Shown piece by piece: positions 6,185 to 8,360 of a DNA stretch of 8,360 nt (position 1 is its first letter; each line of letters opens with the position of its first letter). The position numbers were made by a program, and so were the translations under genes. The stretch is from positions 1 to 8,360 of the forward strand of contig JAZNSA010000141.1 of NCBI GenBank assembly GCA_045590935.1, written 5' to 3'. This stretch comes from CAKSHP01 sp045590935. Its GTDB lineage: Bacteria; Bacillota; Clostridia; UBA1381; UMGS1253. The notes under the pieces are model-generated. The model had not been told where the DNA came from. It did not search any database and saw only the letters and a list, made by a program, of their open reading frames with translations.

Positions 6185-7354
6185 TCAGATATCGTCTCCG
6201 TCTATAATGATATCGGAAATTTGCTTTTCCTCAAGCTTTGCCTTAACATCTTTTCTTAAAATCTTATAAATAACTGAAGCCGTTGGCACAGAAAGAATCA
6301 TTCCGACCATTCCGCCTGCGGCACTTCCTATTAAAACAGACAAAAGCACCCAGATTGCAGGCAAACCGATAGTATCACCTATAACCTTAGGGTATATTAC
6401 ATTCGACTCGAGCTGCTGAATAATAACTGCCATAATAACAAAAACCAATGCGCTGTCAATTCCGCTAACCATTAAAACAATAATAAGCGACGGAACTGCC
6501 GCTATAATAGGTCCGAAAACAGGAATTATTCCGCCTATACCCATAAGTATTGAAATAAGTGCGGGGTACGGCAACTTTGCAATGCTTGTTGCAATAAAAT
6601 AAAGTGAAGCAAGGATAAGCGTTTCGGTAAGCTGCCCAACGGTAAATTTAGTAAAAGTATCACGAACAACTAAAGCAGTTTTTCTTATCTTCGTTGCAAC
6701 GTCTTTTCTTAAATATGCATACATTGTTCTTTTGGTGTGTCTTAATATGCGTTCCTTACCAAAAAGAAGATATAGAGCAAATATAGCCGCCATAACCAAA
6801 TTGAAAATTGCACTTGTTAAACCTATCGTCCAATTTATTATGTTCGGAGAGATGCTTGCAACGGTTGTTCCCATTTTTTCAATCATCGTAACCCAATTTA
6901 TTTTTTCAATTTGTTGCGATAAAAATCCGTTTGAAAAATTTTGCGTTATAGAGCTTATAATACTTTGAAGATGATTTGCATAAACAGATGCGTTTTTCGC
7001 AAAATCCGATACGCATTCTGCCACTTCACGGTATATAAAGCTGCCGATGGTTGAAAAAACCAAATATACGATTATGAGCGTCAGAGAAAAGCTGAGCGGC
7101 CTTTTAAGCTTTTTTAAAACAGAGCCGAGCTTACCATTTTTTTTGTCCATAAACGAAAAAACTTTTTTCTCAAAGAACATCATTGGTATATTAAAGAGAA
7201 ATGCAATTGCGAAGCCTACCAAAAACGGAGATATAATCTGTATAAGGTCGGACAAAAGCTTGATTGTTTCCGACAAGTTCAATGCAACAATCAAAGTCAA
7301 TGCGCTTATTACAAAAAACCAAACGCCCCTTTTTGAAAAATTTTCTTTTCGCAT
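6185..7354 (-). CDS. AI-2E family transporter (UPF0118 permease)
   Basis: This 389-residue polytopic membrane protein has hydrophobic segments near residues 11-29, 36-58, 85-107, 170-198, 240-296 and 300-364, with a soluble-looking amphipathic stretch at about 108-165. The arrangement and the motif GIIPVFGPIIAAVPS (275-289), followed by LESNVIYPKVIGDTIGLP (315-332), are diagnostic of the AI-2E family. Members have been linked to autoinducer-2 export (TqsA) or sodium/proton exchange; which one applies cannot be decided here. The C-terminus is acidic (IIIDGDDI). The ATG at 7354 has GAAGGA 13 bases upstream. It is the first gene of the minus-strand operon and the promoter lies about 50 bases ahead. 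Its link to cysteine metabolism is unclear. Confidence 0.9.
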   Translation of the reverse strand: MRKENFSKRGVWFFVISALTLIVALNLSETIKLLSDLIQIISPFLVGFAIAFLFNIPMMFFEKKVFSFMDKKNGKLGSVLKKLKRPLSFSLTLIIVYLVFSTIGSFIYREVAECVSDFAKNASVYANHLQSIISSITQNFSNGFLSQQIEKINWVTMIEKMGTTVASISPNIINWTIGLTSAIFNLVMAAIFALYLLFGKERILRHTKRTMYAYLRKDVATKIRKTALVVRDTFTKFTVGQLTETLILASLYFIATSIAKLPYPALISILMGIGGIIPVFGPIIAAVPSLIIVLMVSGIDSALVFVIMAVIIQQLESNVIYPKVIGDTIGLPAIWVLLSVLIGSAAGGMVGMILSVPTASVIYKILRKDVKAKLEEKQISDIIIDGDDI

Positions 7355-7405
7355 CTTTTAATCACAATCCTTCAATAACAATTAAGTATAAAAAACAACA
7401 ATATT

Positions 7406-7434
7406 ATTATAGCTTAATTTTTTAAAAAAGTCTA
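7406..7434 (-). promoter_or_regulatory. SigmaA promoter for the permease-cysE-cysS-mrnC-transketolase operon
   Basis: On the minus strand TAGACT (7434-7429) and a perfect TATAAT (7411-7406) are separated by 17 bases. The predicted start is near 7399, giving a leader of about 45 bases. The six downstream genes have gaps of 24, 43, 11 and 61 bases and a one-base overlap, so this may drive them all. Upstream lies a run of T-tracts that could act as an UP-like element. Confidence 0.65.
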
Positions 7435-7479
7435 CATTTTTTTGCAAGTAAAGCGAATTTTTTTAAAAACTTTTTTTCG

Positions 7480-7508
7480 TTGACAATCAATTTGTTATAT
7501 GTTACTAT
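7480..7508 (+). promoter_or_regulatory. SigmaA promoter, divergent from the cys operon
   Basis: A perfect -35 TTGACA (7480-7485) and the -10 TACTAT (7503-7508) are spaced by 17 bases, with predicted start near 7515. It would transcribe the 41-codon ORF at 7581 and probably read on into argC, as no terminator is seen between them. Confidence 0.65.
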
Positions 7509-7580
7509 TATTTTGACAAAAATTAGAGATTTCTTTTGGCAATGTATCTTTTAACAATTTGAAAGGGGCAGAGGTTGGTT

Positions 7581-7706
7581 ATGAATATTTTGGTTTGCGT
7601 TAATCAAGCAACGGAAACGTTTAAATCTTTTTTTGATGATGAGGTAATACAAAAATTAAATTCAATCGGAAATGACAAAAGGATAAAAATTACTAAACAA
7701 TCGTAA
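7581..7706 (+). CDS. 41-residue ORF, small protein or remnant of a dehydrogenase-like gene
   Basis: An ATG at 7581 opens 41 codons ending in TAA at 7704-7706. AGAGG lies six bases upstream and a GAAAGGGG run further up, so translation is plausible, and a good sigmaA promoter lies about 70 bases ahead. The peptide begins MNILVCVNQATETFKSFF and continues through DDEVIQKLNSIGN to a basic end. The opening strand plus an FF.DEVI.KL.SIG helix resembles the first 30 residues of D-isomer-specific 2-hydroxyacid dehydrogenases, so this may be the stump of a lost gene. No continuation of that fold was seen in any frame before argC. It has no arginine cluster, which argues against an arginine-sensing leader peptide. 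Function unknown. Confidence 0.5.
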   Translation: MNILVCVNQATETFKSFFDDEVIQKLNSIGNDKRIKITKQS

Positions 7707-7737
7707 TATAGTTTTGATATGTTTATGAAAAATACAT

Positions 7738-7755
7738 ATTGCATTTTTATGCAAA
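7738..7755 (+). promoter_or_regulatory. ArgR operator (ARG box)
   Basis: The palindrome TTGCAT-TTTT-ATGCAA at 7739-7754 fits the ArgR/AhrC box core TGNATWWWWATNCA at every position. It covers the -35 element and the first part of the spacer of the argC promoter, so bound ArgR with arginine should block RNA polymerase. Only one clear box is visible; any second one is weak. Confidence 0.8.
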
Positions 7756-7767
7756 AAGATGTATAAT
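7739..7767 (+). promoter_or_regulatory. argC promoter
   Basis: A perfect TATAAT (7762-7767) lies 17 bases after TTGCAT (7739-7744), a weak -35 with three of six consensus bases. The predicted start is near 7774, giving a leader of about 39 bases. The -35 is part of the ArgR palindrome. Confidence 0.7.
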
Positions 7768-7812
7768 TATACCAACTTAGAAAAAACAGAAAAAGAGAAG
7801 GAGTTGATTTTA

Positions 7813-8360
7813 ATGATAAAAGTAGCAGTTTTAGGTGCAACGGGATATGCAGGAATTGAGCTTGTGCGCTTGCTTTCGGCTCATCCTGAGGTAGAAATAA
7901 AAATCTTGGTTTCTCAGAGCTTTGCGGGTAAAAAAATCAGCGAGATTTATCCGAATTTTAACGGAGTTTTGGATATTGAGTGTGAGGAGCTTGATGTTGA
8001 TAAGGTTATAGCTGAGTGCGATGTAGTGTTTACGGCACTTCCTCACGGGGCATCCAAAGAGGTTATTCCAAAGCTTTATAACGGCGGAATAAAGGTTATT
8101 GATTTAAGCGGCGATTTCAGATACGATGACCCCGCAGTTTATGAAAAGTGGTACGGAGAGCCTCATTCGGACGTTGAGCTTTTAAAGAAGGCGGTTTATG
8201 GTCTTCCTGAGCTTCACAGAGAGAAAATTAAAACAACCAAATTGGTAGGCAATCCTGGTTGCTATACAACCTGTTCAATTCTTGGGCTTGCGCCGCTTGT
8301 TAAGGAAGGACTTGTTGATTTGAAAAATATAATTATAGATGCTAAATCAGGCGTTACAGG
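7813..8360 (+). CDS. argC: N-acetyl-gamma-glutamyl-phosphate reductase (3' end outside window)
   Basis: ArgC reduces N-acetylglutamyl phosphate to the semialdehyde with NADPH, the third step of arginine synthesis. The ATG at 7813 follows AAGGAG (7798-7803) by nine bases, and 182 codons are present before the window ends. The NADP-binding Rossmann motif is VLGATGYAGIELVRLL (6-21). FTALPHGAS (73-81) and IDLSGDFR (96-103) are typical of the family, and C150 in VGNPGCYTT is the catalytic cysteine. About half of the usual length of about 345 residues is visible. An ArgR box and promoter sit directly upstream, so repression by arginine is likely. In Clostridia argC usually leads argJ, argB and argD; those genes would lie beyond the window. 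Confidence 0.97.
   Translation, partial: MIKVAVLGATGYAGIELVRLLSAHPEVEIKILVSQSFAGKKISEIYPNFNGVLDIECEELDVDKVIAECDVVFTALPHGASKEVIPKLYNGGIKVIDLSGDFRYDDPAVYEKWYGEPHSDVELLKKAVYGLPELHREKIKTTKLVGNPGCYTTCSILGLAPLVKEGLVDLKNIIIDAKSGVT

Noticed and set aside
7604..8046. Minus-strand ORFs of 78 and 71 codons opposite the small ORF and argC
   Set aside because: They run across the argC promoter and coding region with no signals and look like AT-rich antisense frames.
1..8360. CRISPR array, tRNA, rRNA, insertion sequence or phage genes
   Set aside because: No regularly spaced repeats, cloverleaf-like sequence, rRNA signature, transposase or integrase motif was seen on either strand.

Overview
The window looks like a low-GC, spore-forming Clostridia chromosome (Bacillota). 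The evidence is AT-rich codon use, strong GGAGG-type ribosome binding sites, a SpoVM-like sporulation micropeptide, a transketolase split into two genes, the Firmicutes order cysE-cysS-mrnC, and a classical ArgR operator in front of argC. Genus cannot be fixed from this sequence. No phage, insertion sequence, CRISPR, tRNA or rRNA signature was seen; most of the window is ordinary core chromosome.

Layout. (1) 1-1051, plus strand: the 3' part of a radical SAM protein of the DUF4080 type, followed by a terminator. (2) 1116-1300: non-coding or decayed sequence, possibly a copy of an interspersed element. (3) 1311-1656, minus strand: a compact two-gene unit of tiny genes. A 49-residue hydrophobic protein is followed 20 bases later by a 23-residue SpoVM homologue. 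A mother-cell-type (sigmaE/sigmaK-like) promoter candidate lies upstream and a bidirectional terminator downstream. (4) 1686-7434, minus strand: a probable six-gene operon, AI-2E family permease - cysE - cysS - mrnC - transketolase N-half - transketolase C-half, starting at a sigmaA promoter near 7406-7434 and ending at a long hairpin at 1686-1772. (5) 7435-7812: a divergent control region with a sigmaA promoter, a 41-codon ORF that may be a gene remnant, and an ArgR-box-overlapped promoter. (6) 7813-8360, plus strand: the 5' part of argC, running off the window.

How the genes fit together. CysE makes O-acetylserine, the cysteine precursor. CysS charges tRNA-Cys, and Mini-RNase III (mrnC) matures 23S rRNA, so this block links cysteine supply with translation. 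Transketolase adds pentose-phosphate metabolism. The argC unit on the other strand starts arginine synthesis under its own repressor site.

The parts most worth a second look are the two tiny genes at 1359-1600, both too short for routine gene calling. The SpoVM call rests on a residue-by-residue register match to B. subtilis SpoVM. The membrane micropeptide next to it is unrecognised and by position may be a sporulation partner.
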